Below are positions 33,666 to 42,953 of a DNA stretch of 64,000 nt, one piece after another. A program made the position numbers and the translations under genes. This DNA comes from Rhodocyclales bacterium (lineage in GTDB: Bacteria; Pseudomonadota; Gammaproteobacteria; Burkholderiales; Rhodocyclaceae), in contig JAPLQX010000017.1 of NCBI GenBank assembly GCA_026399435.1, forward strand, positions 1 through 64,000. The letters are read 5' to 3'. Each line of letters begins with the position of its first letter. The stretch's first letter is position 1. The notes beneath the pieces are model-generated. The model was not told the origin of the DNA and ran no database searches. It saw only the letters and a list, made by a program, of their open reading frames with translations.

Positions 33666-34855
33666 AAAGGTGCTGGCAGCATATTGCTTGCTGTGCGGTC
33701 CTCGTGGGACTTGCCGCAGGGCAGGCCGTGGCCAGTGGGCCGGCGTCAGGGGCCCTGACGTACGAGCAGACCGAGGACCGGTCCAACTTCATCGTTCAGG
33801 TACGAAAGGCCCGGCAGGGCGATACCGAAGCGCAGTGGCAAGTTGGAATGACCTATGCAAGCCTGGGCGATTTCGCGCGTGCCTTGCCGATGCTGCTATC
33901 TGCGGCCGGAGCAGGGCATGCACGCGCTGCGGCGCTGTTGGGGTGGCTGCACGAGGATGGCCGCGGTACCGAGAAGAGCGTCGAGCAGGCAAAACACTGG
34001 TATCGCATTGCCGCCGACCAGGGCGAACCGGGTGCCATGTCCGCTTTGGGGCGTTTGTCGCTGCAGGACAAACGACCCGAGGCGCGCGAGGTCGCCCGGC
34101 AACTGTTCGAGCGTGCTGCCCGGATGGGAGATGCCGACGGACAATATTTTTTGGGCTGGATGCTTGCGGCGCCTTTTGAGCGACAGCGAGATGACGCGGG
34201 CGCTTATGGCTGGTTTATCAAGGCGGCGAATCAGGGTCAAGTCGGCGCGCAACTCGCGGTAGCGACGCAGCTGCTGGCGGGACGGGGCGTGGCCATGGAC
34301 AGGAAAGTAGCCGGCGACTGGCTGGTGCGGGCGGCAGAAACACAGGATCCTGTTGCCCACTACCTGTTGGGACGTTTACGGCAAGGCGCCGGGGAGGCTG
34401 ATTTGGGCAAAGTGCGCAGTTCGTTTCGCTTCGCGGCGGCGGCCGGGCACCGCGAAGCGCAATTCGCGCTGGGCACGCTGCTCGCAAAGTCTGCCTCCGA
34501 TGTCGATAAGAAGGAAGCCGCTGAGTGGTTCGCCAAGGCTCATGAAGCCGGTCACATCGCTGCCGCGAACCGTCTTGCTGAACTCTATCGTGACGGAGCG
34601 GGAGTTCCACGACAGATGGACAAGGCGCGAAGCATTTTTCAGCAGGCTGCTGAACAAGGTGATGCGAATGCCATGTATAATCTCGCCGCAATGCAGAATG
34701 AAGGCTTGGGTGGCGCGCGGGATACCGACAAGGCCCTCAGGTGGTACGCTAGAGCGGCAGATCAGGGGCACGAAAAAGCTTCGGAGGTGGTGGGTAGCCT
34801 GCTGAATGACTCCGTGAAGACTTCTGCTTTAGGTCTAAAGGGATTCTGGCAGTAG
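33662..34855 (+). CDS. Exported Sel1/TPR-like repeat protein
   Basis: Multiple Sel1 repeats (AAEQGDANAMYNLAAMQNEGLGGARDTDKALRWYARAADQGHEKASEVVG); signal-like N-terminus. Confidence 0.88.
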   Translation: MKRCWQHIACCAVLVGLAAGQAVASGPASGALTYEQTEDRSNFIVQVRKARQGDTEAQWQVGMTYASLGDFARALPMLLSAAGAGHARAAALLGWLHEDGRGTEKSVEQAKHWYRIAADQGEPGAMSALGRLSLQDKRPEAREVARQLFERAARMGDADGQYFLGWMLAAPFERQRDDAGAYGWFIKAANQGQVGAQLAVATQLLAGRGVAMDRKVAGDWLVRAAETQDPVAHYLLGRLRQGAGEADLGKVRSSFRFAAAAGHREAQFALGTLLAKSASDVDKKEAAEWFAKAHEAGHIAAANRLAELYRDGAGVPRQMDKARSIFQQAAEQGDANAMYNLAAMQNEGLGGARDTDKALRWYARAADQGHEKASEVVGSLLNDSVKTSALGLKGFWQ

Positions 34856-34997
34856 GAAAGAGATTCTGGCAACAGGTCGGTTTTATTGTGGCTTTTGCAC
34901 TACAGGCTAAGCTGTTTGATACGTCATTCGTAACTAAAAGCCGGGCTGTGTCAGGTATGCTTGCCCCAAAGAGGCCCCAATGTTAAGGAGTTTTGTC

Positions 34998-35237
34998 ATG
35001 AAATTTCGACAACTCATTGTTTCATCGATAATTTCAGTATTCGCTTTGTCGGCGCAGGCCGCATTTATCGCTGGAATGTCGCCGTCCCAGATTCGGGCCG
35101 AGATAGCCGCTCAGCAAGTGGCCGGCAGTGACGTTACGGCGGTGGTCGCTAACTTGGCGGCTCAACCGCTGACAGTGCCTCCGACTTCGCTTGCCACTCC
35201 GACGACACAGACCATTTGTTCTGTCAGTTGCAGTTGA
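34998..35237 (+). CDS. Small exported protein of unknown function ending ...TTQTICSVSCS
   Basis: SD AAGGAG, signal peptide MKFRQLIVSSIISVFALSAQAA; Cys-containing C-terminus. Confidence 0.75.
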   Translation: MKFRQLIVSSIISVFALSAQAAFIAGMSPSQIRAEIAAQQVAGSDVTAVVANLAAQPLTVPPTSLATPTTQTICSVSCS

Positions 35238-35281
35238 GTGTCGGTCAAAAATTTGGTTGCTTCAGCAAACTGGGATCGTAA

Positions 35282-36529
35282 ATGATGAAGAAAAATAATC
35301 GGCTTGATACGAATCTGATGTGCGCGGCCCTCGCTTCGCTCTTTGCGCTTTCGGTGCCGGCGGTTGCGCAAGACAAGCCGGCGGAATTCGGCAAGCCGAC
35401 GGGGGTTCCATGGGGCCCGGTCACGGTGTATCCGGAGGCGGATTTGACCTTCAAGTCGAATGACAACATTTATTCCCGGCCATCCAATAAAACCAGCGCG
35501 AATATCACTGTACTGGCCCCCAAGGTAAAGCTGGAGGCCAAGACAGGACCGCACACCTTTGACGCGACCTACCGAGTCGAGCATGGTTCCTACAATGGGG
35601 TCTCTTCGGCCAACTATACCGATCAAGGCCTGACGGGTAATGCAACGTGGGTCTTTTCCGGGCGTTCCGGGTTGAAGCTCGCGGCCGAGTATTTGCAGGG
35701 CCACGATGACCAGGGTTCGACGCCAGGTACAGGCGCAGGGCACGCCAACCCTGACAAGTGGCACCAGTCGTCGTTCGGTGGCGTGGTTGGCTACGGCGCC
35801 GAGGGAGCTCAAGGTCGTATCGAGGTGGATGCCGGGGTGATTTCCAAGCGCTACGACAATTTCCTGGGTACTGCCGCAGCGCCAGACAATTTGAAGCGCG
35901 ACCGTGACGATACCAAACTGGGCGCGACTTTTTATTGGCGCATCATGCCGAAAACGCAACTTCTGTTTCAGGTGTCCCAGACCAAATACGACTATAGGCA
36001 GTCATCCGTTCCGGCTGTATGGACCACGCTGGACAGCACCGACCGCAAGTATCTGGTGGGCGTGACCTGGGAAGCGGCCGCAAAGACGACGGGTATTTTC
36101 AAAATCGGCAGCGTGAAGAAGGATTTCTCCGATTCCTCGCTGCGCGATTTTTCGGGCACTGGCTGGGAGGGCACGGTGAAATGGAGCCCGCTGACCTACT
36201 CGAACTTTGATTTCACCACCGGTAGAAGTCCGAACGAATCTACCATCGGGAACGCCTCGTTTGACCGCAGGTATGGTGTTACTTGGAATCATGCCTGGAA
36301 CAGCCGCCTGTCGAGCGTTGCCTCCTACAACAGCACCAAGGCCGAGTATCAGGATTCAGTTCCGACCCAGACCGACAAGACAGACGCTCTTGGCCTGAAA
36401 CTCAACTATCAGTGGACGCGCAACGTCAAGCTCGGTGTCGGCTATGATCGTACCGACAAGACGTCGAATGTTGCGACTTCGGAGTACAAGCGCAACATTT
36501 ACAGCATCTTCCTTAATGCTGCAATCTGA
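35282..36529 (+). CDS. Outer membrane beta-barrel protein of the EPS locus (EpsL-like)
   Basis: Signal peptide, alternating beta-strand pattern, C-terminal NIYSIFLNAAI; position before wza. Confidence 0.75.
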   Translation: MMKKNNRLDTNLMCAALASLFALSVPAVAQDKPAEFGKPTGVPWGPVTVYPEADLTFKSNDNIYSRPSNKTSANITVLAPKVKLEAKTGPHTFDATYRVEHGSYNGVSSANYTDQGLTGNATWVFSGRSGLKLAAEYLQGHDDQGSTPGTGAGHANPDKWHQSSFGGVVGYGAEGAQGRIEVDAGVISKRYDNFLGTAAAPDNLKRDRDDTKLGATFYWRIMPKTQLLFQVSQTKYDYRQSSVPAVWTTLDSTDRKYLVGVTWEAAAKTTGIFKIGSVKKDFSDSSLRDFSGTGWEGTVKWSPLTYSNFDFTTGRSPNESTIGNASFDRRYGVTWNHAWNSRLSSVASYNSTKAEYQDSVPTQTDKTDALGLKLNYQWTRNVKLGVGYDRTDKTSNVATSEYKRNIYSIFLNAAI

Positions 36530-36570
36530 CGCCGGCGCGCTAGTTCTTCTGTAAGTCATTTGATAGAATT

Positions 36571-36598
36571 AGAGGGGGATATTCCCCCTCTATTTTTT
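36571..36598 (+). terminator. Strong intrinsic terminator/attenuator between beta-barrel gene and wza-like gene
   Basis: AGAGGGGGA-TAT-TCCCCCTCT followed by ATTTTTTT. Confidence 0.9.
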
Positions 36599-36631
36599 TG
36601 TTCCGGCTATTTCCGTGAGAGGCACCTTTCA

Positions 36632-37189
36632 ATGAGTGGACTGTACAAATGCCTGCTTCTCGCAGGCTTTTGGGCGATGTCATTCGCATCTTTTGCACAG
36701 GGGTCGTCGACAGTCGATAACCTGCTGTCCACATATCGATTGGGTTCCGGGGATGTGGTCAGCATTCGCGTCCTCGGCGAAGACGACTTGAAGCGCGAAA
36801 AGATTCGGCTCAGCGATGCCGGGACCATCTCGTTCCCCATCATCGGCGAGATCAGGGTGCTGGGCAAGCGTGTAGTCGAACTGGAAGCGCTGATCGCTGA
36901 CGGCTTGCGCGGGAAATACTTGCTCAATCCCGTGGTGTCAGTGACCATTGAAGAATATCGGCCCTTCTTTGTGAATGGTCAGGTCGAGAAGTCGGGCGCT
37001 TATCCGTTTCAGCCGGGTTTGACCATCCGCAAGGCGGTTTCTCTCGCCGGCGGCTTCAAGGAGCGCGCATCGAAGGAAAAGATTTTCGTGATCCGTGAGG
37101 ATGACAAGACCCAAACGCCGGTCAAGGTTGATCAATCGACCATCGTCAGCCCGGGCGATATCATCACCGTTGAAGAAAGCTTCTTCTGA
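36632..37189 (+). CDS. Polysaccharide export protein (Wza/EpsE-like)
   Basis: YRLGSGDVVSIRVLGEDDLKREKIRLSDAGTISFPIIGEIRVLGKRVVELEALIADGLRGKYLLNPVVSVTI. Confidence 0.93.
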   Translation: MSGLYKCLLLAGFWAMSFASFAQGSSTVDNLLSTYRLGSGDVVSIRVLGEDDLKREKIRLSDAGTISFPIIGEIRVLGKRVVELEALIADGLRGKYLLNPVVSVTIEEYRPFFVNGQVEKSGAYPFQPGLTIRKAVSLAGGFKERASKEKIFVIREDDKTQTPVKVDQSTIVSPGDIITVEESFF

Positions 37190-37191
37190 CC

Positions 37192-39465
37192 ATGAATCAT
37201 CCCGCTGCGCCTGTTGTTCCGGTTGTTGCTGCTCCCGTTCAGTCGGTATATGTGCCTATCGATCGGCCCGAACTCGACGCGGACCGCCTTGCCGAGCAGT
37301 TGCGTTTTTGGCGGCGGAGCATTTCGAAACACAAGTGGAGCGCTCTGGGTCTTGCGCTGGCAATTTCACTGCTGACGACCCTGATTGTTTTCGTGATCCA
37401 GCCGACCTACAGGTCGACCGCGACGTTGATGCTGGAGTCCAACAAGAGCAAGGTGGTCAGCATCGAAGAAGTCTACAGCTCGATGAGCAGCAACCGCGAG
37501 TATTACCAGACCCAGGCTGAAATCCTCAAGTCCGAAGAATTGGCTCGTCGCATCGTGGTCAAGATGAAACTGGTGGATCATCCGGTGATGGACCCACGGC
37601 AGCAGCAAGACAGCGGCTTTTCATTCAGAAAACTGTTGCCGGCTTCCTGGATGGGTGGGGACGAAACCGATATGTGGTCGCCCGAGAAACTCCAGGCAGC
37701 TGTCATCGCCCGGTTCAAGAGAGAGTTGACCATCGAACTGGTGCGCAACAGTCAGTTGATCAAGATCAGTTATGAAAGCCATGACAAGGAGTTTGCCGCA
37801 AACGCTGCAAACTGGGTCGCCGACGGCTTCATCGAGGCAGATATGGATGCGCGTCTGGCAATGACGCAAAAGGCTGGATCGTGGCTGACAGAGCGGTTGA
37901 GCGGATTGCGCAAGAAGCTGGAAGAGTCAGAGCGCGCATTGCAGCAGTTCCGCGAGCGCGAGCGGATAATCGATGCCAAGGGTGTGGCGCAGAGCGGCGC
38001 GTCCAAGCAGCTCGAGCAGCTTGCCGGCGGTCTGGTCGCCGCACGACAAAAAAAGGCAGAGGCCGAAGCAGCTTATCTGCAGGTGCAAAGTGCGCAAAAG
38101 TCGAATATCGACATCGAGTCGATTCCGGCGATTCAGAAGAGCCCCATCTACATTCAGCTCAAGAGCGTCGAGTCGGCTGCCGAGAGCCGGCTGGCGGACG
38201 CAGCCAAGAAATACGGACCGGATCATCCAAAACGCCAGACCGCGGATGCCGAGTTTCGTGCAGCGCGCGAGAACACCAGAAAACAGGTTGACACGATTGT
38301 CACCAGTATTACCAAGGAATATGAGCTTGCGCGCGCCCAGGAGAACTCCGTGGAACGTGCCTTGGCACAAAGCAAGGGCGATATCCTTGGCATGAACCGC
38401 AAGGAATACGAATTGGGCATTCTCGAACGCGAAGTAGCGTCGAACAAGAGCCTGTACGAGATGTTCACCACCCGCATGAAGGAGACCAATGTCGCCGGTG
38501 ACCTGCAGTCGCCGATCGCCCGTGTGGTCGATCCCGCCGTGGTCAGCGGCGGCGCCTATAGTCCCAAGAAACTCAGGATCATCGGCATCGCCGCTGTTGT
38601 CGGGCTGATACTGGGCATTATGCTGGCATTGCTGCTGGAATACCTCGACAACACCATCAAATCCGCCGAGGATGTGGACACCAAGTTGCGCGAGTCGCTG
38701 CTGGGTCAATTGCCCCGCATCAAAGGAAAAGTTGAGACGGGAGATCTGCAGATTGCCTTCATCAAGGACAAGGACCCGGGATTTTCCGAGGCAATACGTT
38801 CGATCCGAACCGGCGTGATGCTGTCCTCGATCGATTCGCCGCACAAGGTGCTGCTGGTGACGTCCTCGATTCCGGGCGAAGGCAAGACTTCAGTGGCTAC
38901 CAACATGGCGCTGGCCTTGGGGCAGGTGCGCAAGGTCTGCCTGATCGATGCCGACATGCGTCGTCCCACGGTGGCTAAGGTCCTCGGCGTCGATACGACC
39001 AGCAAGGGCCTGTCCAATCTGGTCTCGGGCTCCGACCCGACGTCCGAATGCCTGCACTTCAACAAGGAGCTGGGCATTCATATCATTCCCAGCGGCGTCG
39101 TTCCACCGAATCCTCTGGAACTGCTTTCATCCATCCGCTTTGCCGAGGCTATGAAGTGGCTCGAGGAAAGCTTCGATGTCATCATCATCGACAGCCCGCC
39201 GCTCCAACTGGTCAGCGATCCGCTGATCTTGTCGCAGTTTTCCCATTCAGTGGTTTATGTGGTGAAGGCGGATTCCACTCCCTACCAGGTGGTGCTGGGT
39301 GGTCTCGAACGGCTGCGGGATGCAAATGCCCACATTCTTGGCATCGTCATAAACCAGATCGACCGCGAAAAGGCCGATCGTTATTACGGGTACGGAAAAT
39401 ACAGTGCCTACGGCTATGGCAAGCGATATAGCTACAGCAGCGGGTATTCTTCCAGGCGGGCGTGA
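37192..39465 (+). CDS. Chain-length determinant / tyrosine autokinase (Wzc-like)
   Basis: Wzz domain plus Walker A SSIPGEGKTSVATNMA, Walker A' LIDADMRRPT, Tyr-rich tail YYGYGKYSAYGYGKRYSYSSGYSS. Confidence 0.93.
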   Translation: MNHPAAPVVPVVAAPVQSVYVPIDRPELDADRLAEQLRFWRRSISKHKWSALGLALAISLLTTLIVFVIQPTYRSTATLMLESNKSKVVSIEEVYSSMSSNREYYQTQAEILKSEELARRIVVKMKLVDHPVMDPRQQQDSGFSFRKLLPASWMGGDETDMWSPEKLQAAVIARFKRELTIELVRNSQLIKISYESHDKEFAANAANWVADGFIEADMDARLAMTQKAGSWLTERLSGLRKKLEESERALQQFRERERIIDAKGVAQSGASKQLEQLAGGLVAARQKKAEAEAAYLQVQSAQKSNIDIESIPAIQKSPIYIQLKSVESAAESRLADAAKKYGPDHPKRQTADAEFRAARENTRKQVDTIVTSITKEYELARAQENSVERALAQSKGDILGMNRKEYELGILEREVASNKSLYEMFTTRMKETNVAGDLQSPIARVVDPAVVSGGAYSPKKLRIIGIAAVVGLILGIMLALLLEYLDNTIKSAEDVDTKLRESLLGQLPRIKGKVETGDLQIAFIKDKDPGFSEAIRSIRTGVMLSSIDSPHKVLLVTSSIPGEGKTSVATNMALALGQVRKVCLIDADMRRPTVAKVLGVDTTSKGLSNLVSGSDPTSECLHFNKELGIHIIPSGVVPPNPLELLSSIRFAEAMKWLEESFDVIIIDSPPLQLVSDPLILSQFSHSVVYVVKADSTPYQVVLGGLERLRDANAHILGIVINQIDREKADRYYGYGKYSAYGYGKRYSYSSGYSSRRA

Positions 39466-40187
39466 TTGATCTTCATTGCCATTTGCTTCCGGGCATTGAC
39501 GATGGTCCCGAAACTCTGGAATCGGCGCTGCAACTGGCGCGCCACGCGGTAGCCTCGGGCATCCGCTTCTCCATGGTCACGCCCCATATGCACGCGGGGC
39601 GCTATGAGAATCGTGCCGCCAATATCCAGCGTGCCACCGAGGATTTTCAGCGGGAGCTCGATGCTCACGGCATTGCCTTGCGGCTTCGGGCAGCCGCCGA
39701 GGTCCGGCTGGACCACGAGGTTCTGGCTTGGGTCGTCGAGGGCCAGGTGCCCTTCGTCGGCCGCTGGGAGGGTGAAAACGTAATGCTTTTGGAATTACCG
39801 CACAGCCATGTGCCGGTGGGTGCCGACAAGCTGGTCGAATGGCTGCTCAAGCAAGGCATCCGTCCGATGATCGCCCATCCCGAACGCAACAAGGACATCA
39901 TGCGCAGCATCGACAAGCTGCTGCCCTTTATCCGCCTCGGTTGCCTGCTGCAGGTCACCGCCGGCGCCGTTGCCGGCGCCTTCGGCGAGGGCGCTCGCGC
40001 CCGGGCCGTGGATCTGCTGGGCAAGGGCTGGGTAACCGTGCTCGCATCCGATGCCCACAACCTCGAAGCGCGCCCGCCGGAGCTGGAACCAGGCCGCATT
40101 GCGGCGGCGGCCATCGTCGGTGAAGACGAGTCATGGAACCTGGTGCGCTACCGCCCCGCCAGGATTGCCGGCCTGGAGGCAAATTGA
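39462..40187 (+). CDS. CpsB/YwqE-type PHP tyrosine phosphatase
   Basis: MIDLHCHLLPGIDDGPETLESALQLAR; APPEN..ERN; SDAHN; next to the tyrosine kinase. Confidence 0.9.
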   Translation: MIDLHCHLLPGIDDGPETLESALQLARHAVASGIRFSMVTPHMHAGRYENRAANIQRATEDFQRELDAHGIALRLRAAAEVRLDHEVLAWVVEGQVPFVGRWEGENVMLLELPHSHVPVGADKLVEWLLKQGIRPMIAHPERNKDIMRSIDKLLPFIRLGCLLQVTAGAVAGAFGEGARARAVDLLGKGWVTVLASDAHNLEARPPELEPGRIAAAAIVGEDESWNLVRYRPARIAGLEAN

Positions 40188-40274
40188 ACAGGGCGATTCT
40201 TTGGCGCGTGCCCCTTGTTCTGGGCCTGCTCGTGGCTTAAGGATTACCGGACGACCGCGTTGTAGAATTCGCCC

Positions 40275-40706
40275 ATGTTTATCGTGATTTTCGCATTGGT
40301 ACTGATCGTCGCGTCGTCGCCGTCGACCTGTGCGCTGCCCAGCCCGGGCGGCTGTTCGCTGGCGCACGGTTTCGTGATCGGCAATGCACCTTTTTTCCCG
40401 GGCACGATCGAGATCTGGAACTGCTCCGGCAAGACCATAGTCACCCTGAACCAGGTTCGTGACCTGCCGGAAGGGAACGGCCCGGTCACCCGCAATCACT
40501 TCTGTCCCGAACTCGGGCCAGGCGAGCGCCTAATGGGATGCCGAGGCGAAGACGAGAACTTCGACGGAACAGTGGCGATCACGAGTGCCTCGGGAGGCGA
40601 TCGGCCGGAACTGCGGAAGGCGTGGTCGGCCGATACCGGGCAATGGAAGTTCGTTGCGAGCACGCGAACCGACCTGGTCTGCAACCGCGGACTGACCGTG
40701 GACTGA
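40275..40706 (+). CDS. Hypothetical small Cys-containing exported protein
   Basis: Hydrophobic N-terminus, intact ORF; no family recognised. Confidence 0.5.
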   Translation: MFIVIFALVLIVASSPSTCALPSPGGCSLAHGFVIGNAPFFPGTIEIWNCSGKTIVTLNQVRDLPEGNGPVTRNHFCPELGPGERLMGCRGEDENFDGTVAITSASGGDRPELRKAWSADTGQWKFVASTRTDLVCNRGLTVD

Positions 40707-40769
40707 GCGCCGGCCATCCGCAGCCTTCGGTGTCAGCCGGTGGCCTCGGTCATGGCAAGTACAAGACGC

Positions 40770-42203
40770 CTATCCCGCGTCATCGTCATCGTCTCGCAGG
40801 TCTCGGCTTGAAGAGTGCTTCCGGCGCTCGAAATTCAGCGCGATCCAGCCCAGCGCCAGGACGAACATGAAGGTCATCGCGTTGGATGGGATTTGCAGGT
40901 TGAAGTCCGTAGTGCTGTGGATCAGTATGGCCGTGATGCCCATCACGGCGCCGAACGCCAGCCCGCGTGCCAGGAAATCGCTTCGCAGGTACTGCGCACG
41001 CAGCGCGGCGAACAGCGAAAGCCCGACGACCGCCCCAAGCAGCAGAATGCCGACGGCCCCGGTTTCGGCGAGGAACTGCAAGTAGTCGTTGTGCGCATGG
41101 GTCGGGGTGATGGGCACTTCCGGGCCAGTAAAGCGGGGATACACCACGTGGTAGGACCCAAGGCCGGAGCCGAACACCGGAAACGCCTTCCACATCTCCA
41201 GCGTATGGGCGGCGACGTCGGGACGGTCCTCGGTGGCGAGCGTGGTTTTTTCAATCCGCTCAACGACCTGGCTGGCACCGAAATAGGTACCGACGATCAC
41301 GATGTCGATCACGATCAGACTGGCGATCAGGATCATCATCGAACGCGTCGCGCGGCGTGAAAATGCAAGGCCGATCACTCCGGCCACCAACAGGCTGGCG
41401 AAGAAGGCCGTGTTGCCCATTCGCGACCGCGACAGTACCAGGCCGATCACCATGCACACCAGGGCGAGGCGCAGACGCATGCGCGGACCGAGGATCAGTT
41501 CCGCCGCATCGCGTAGGAACTGCTGGAGGTTGTGCGCCTTCCTCCCGGTGAGGTTCGCAATCAGCATGCCAAGGCCGACCGCAAGGCACATCTCCAGATA
41601 GCCGGCGAAGTGATTGCGGTTTACAAATGTGCCGTGCGCCGGTTCCCCCGGCATATCCAGTGCGGAGATGCCCCCATAGACCGCCTGCACGAGGCCGGAA
41701 ATCACCAGGGTGTAGGCTGCAATCCGGATGCGCCGCCGGGTCTCCAGCAGCGCCAGCGTCAGGATGAAAAACAGCACGTAAGTGGTGCTCTTGAAGGCAC
41801 CGTGCAGTCCGCCGTGCAGGTCCAGCATCAGGGGGGCGAAGGCCGGTGTCTCCGGGTGGCCGGCAAGGGCATGGGCACGCGCCGTTTCCGGCGAGATCGC
41901 CGCCAGCCAGTCGATGGGCAGCGGCAGCCGTTGCAGCCAGACGTAGGCCAGCCAAAGCGAGAGGCACAGCAGGACCGGCCATGCTCCCCTCAGTACCGGG
42001 CCCGGATCGACCCTGCCACGGACATATTGACCCAGCCAAGCGATGGTCAGTGCAAACACCCACAATTCAGCCACGCCCCAGGCCACCGGCCGATTGCTGC
42101 CGAATGGCAGCGGCAGCCACAGGATCAGCAGCAGGTAGGCGACAAACGCCACGATGGGTGCGCGCCGCTCACGAGACCTGCTCATGAAGACGGACGCGGA
42201 CAA
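40770..42203 (-). CDS. O-antigen ligase/polymerase-family membrane protein
   Basis: Multi-TM; Wzy_C-like GTFVNRNHFAGYLEM, RSRMGNTAFFASL, THAHNDYLQFLAETGAVG. Confidence 0.9.
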   Translation of the reverse strand: MSASVFMSRSRERRAPIVAFVAYLLLILWLPLPFGSNRPVAWGVAELWVFALTIAWLGQYVRGRVDPGPVLRGAWPVLLCLSLWLAYVWLQRLPLPIDWLAAISPETARAHALAGHPETPAFAPLMLDLHGGLHGAFKSTTYVLFFILTLALLETRRRIRIAAYTLVISGLVQAVYGGISALDMPGEPAHGTFVNRNHFAGYLEMCLAVGLGMLIANLTGRKAHNLQQFLRDAAELILGPRMRLRLALVCMVIGLVLSRSRMGNTAFFASLLVAGVIGLAFSRRATRSMMILIASLIVIDIVIVGTYFGASQVVERIEKTTLATEDRPDVAAHTLEMWKAFPVFGSGLGSYHVVYPRFTGPEVPITPTHAHNDYLQFLAETGAVGILLLGAVVGLSLFAALRAQYLRSDFLARGLAFGAVMGITAILIHSTTDFNLQIPSNAMTFMFVLALGWIALNFERRKHSSSRDLRDDDDDAG

Positions 42204-42850
42204 GCCTTGCGATCGGCCGATTTCGGCGCCTTTGGATCGCAGGCCAGATCGGGGCGGTTATAGTCCCGAGCGATGCGATTGACCGAAGCAACATCCCGCT
42301 GCACGGCCCGGTCACGCATTCCAAGAATCAGTTCGCGCCGCGCAGGGTCGGCCAGATCCCACGCGCCCAAGCCCGTCTGCAGACCCAAAAGGAGCACCGG
42401 GGGCTCCCACGGACCATAGCGCACTGACTGTTCCAAGGCGGCAAAGAACTCGCCATCGAGCTCCCCCAGGGACTGTTTGGCGAGGGCCAGATTGACCCAC
42501 GTCTGCGAGGCTGTCGGCCGCTGCCACAGGGCCCTGCGAAAACTGTCTCGGCTTTCGCGCGCCGCCGCCACTGCGGCCTGCGGATCGGTGGCGCCGCGAA
42601 CCGTCTCGAATTGCATCGCGCCCATGAATTCGAGGGCCCACGCGTTGTTCGGCGCGACCGCCAAGGCCCGCCCCAGCCGCCCTATGACCTGCGGCAGCGC
42701 ATTCGCCTCCCGCCTGAACCCGGGACGCGACCACGCCTCGATTTCCAGCGCTGCAGTGTGGGTATAAAAGTCCGACAGCGTCTGCCGGGCGGCAAGGAAG
42801 GAAAGCCCGCAAAGGGCGGCGATCAGCAGTATCGCCAGTCTGCGCATCAC
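42182..42850 (-). CDS. Helical/TPR-like protein coupled to the ligase gene
   Basis: One N-terminal TM, helical repeats; overlaps ligase start by 22 nt. Confidence 0.65.
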   Translation of the reverse strand: MMRRLAILLIAALCGLSFLAARQTLSDFYTHTAALEIEAWSRPGFRREANALPQVIGRLGRALAVAPNNAWALEFMGAMQFETVRGATDPQAAVAAARESRDSFRRALWQRPTASQTWVNLALAKQSLGELDGEFFAALEQSVRYGPWEPPVLLLGLQTGLGAWDLADPARRELILGMRDRAVQRDVASVNRIARDYNRPDLACDPKAPKSADRKACPRPSS

Positions 42851-42907
42851 GCCCCCGCCTCGGTACGGGCACCACCAGTCTCAAGCATCGGACGCATCGC
42901 GGACGAA

Positions 42908-42934
42908 AAAAAGCCCGGCGCTTCGTCGCCGGGC
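42908..42934 (-). terminator. Intrinsic terminator for the FecR-domain gene
   Basis: Minus strand GCCCGGCG-loop-CGCCGGGC followed by TTTTTTT. Confidence 0.85.
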
Positions 42935-42953
42935 CTTTATTTTCGCTACTCCG

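Noticed and set aside
34920-34997. Possible sigma54 site upstream of the 85-aa-class gene
   Set aside because: No GG-N10-GC spacing matching the consensus could be found.
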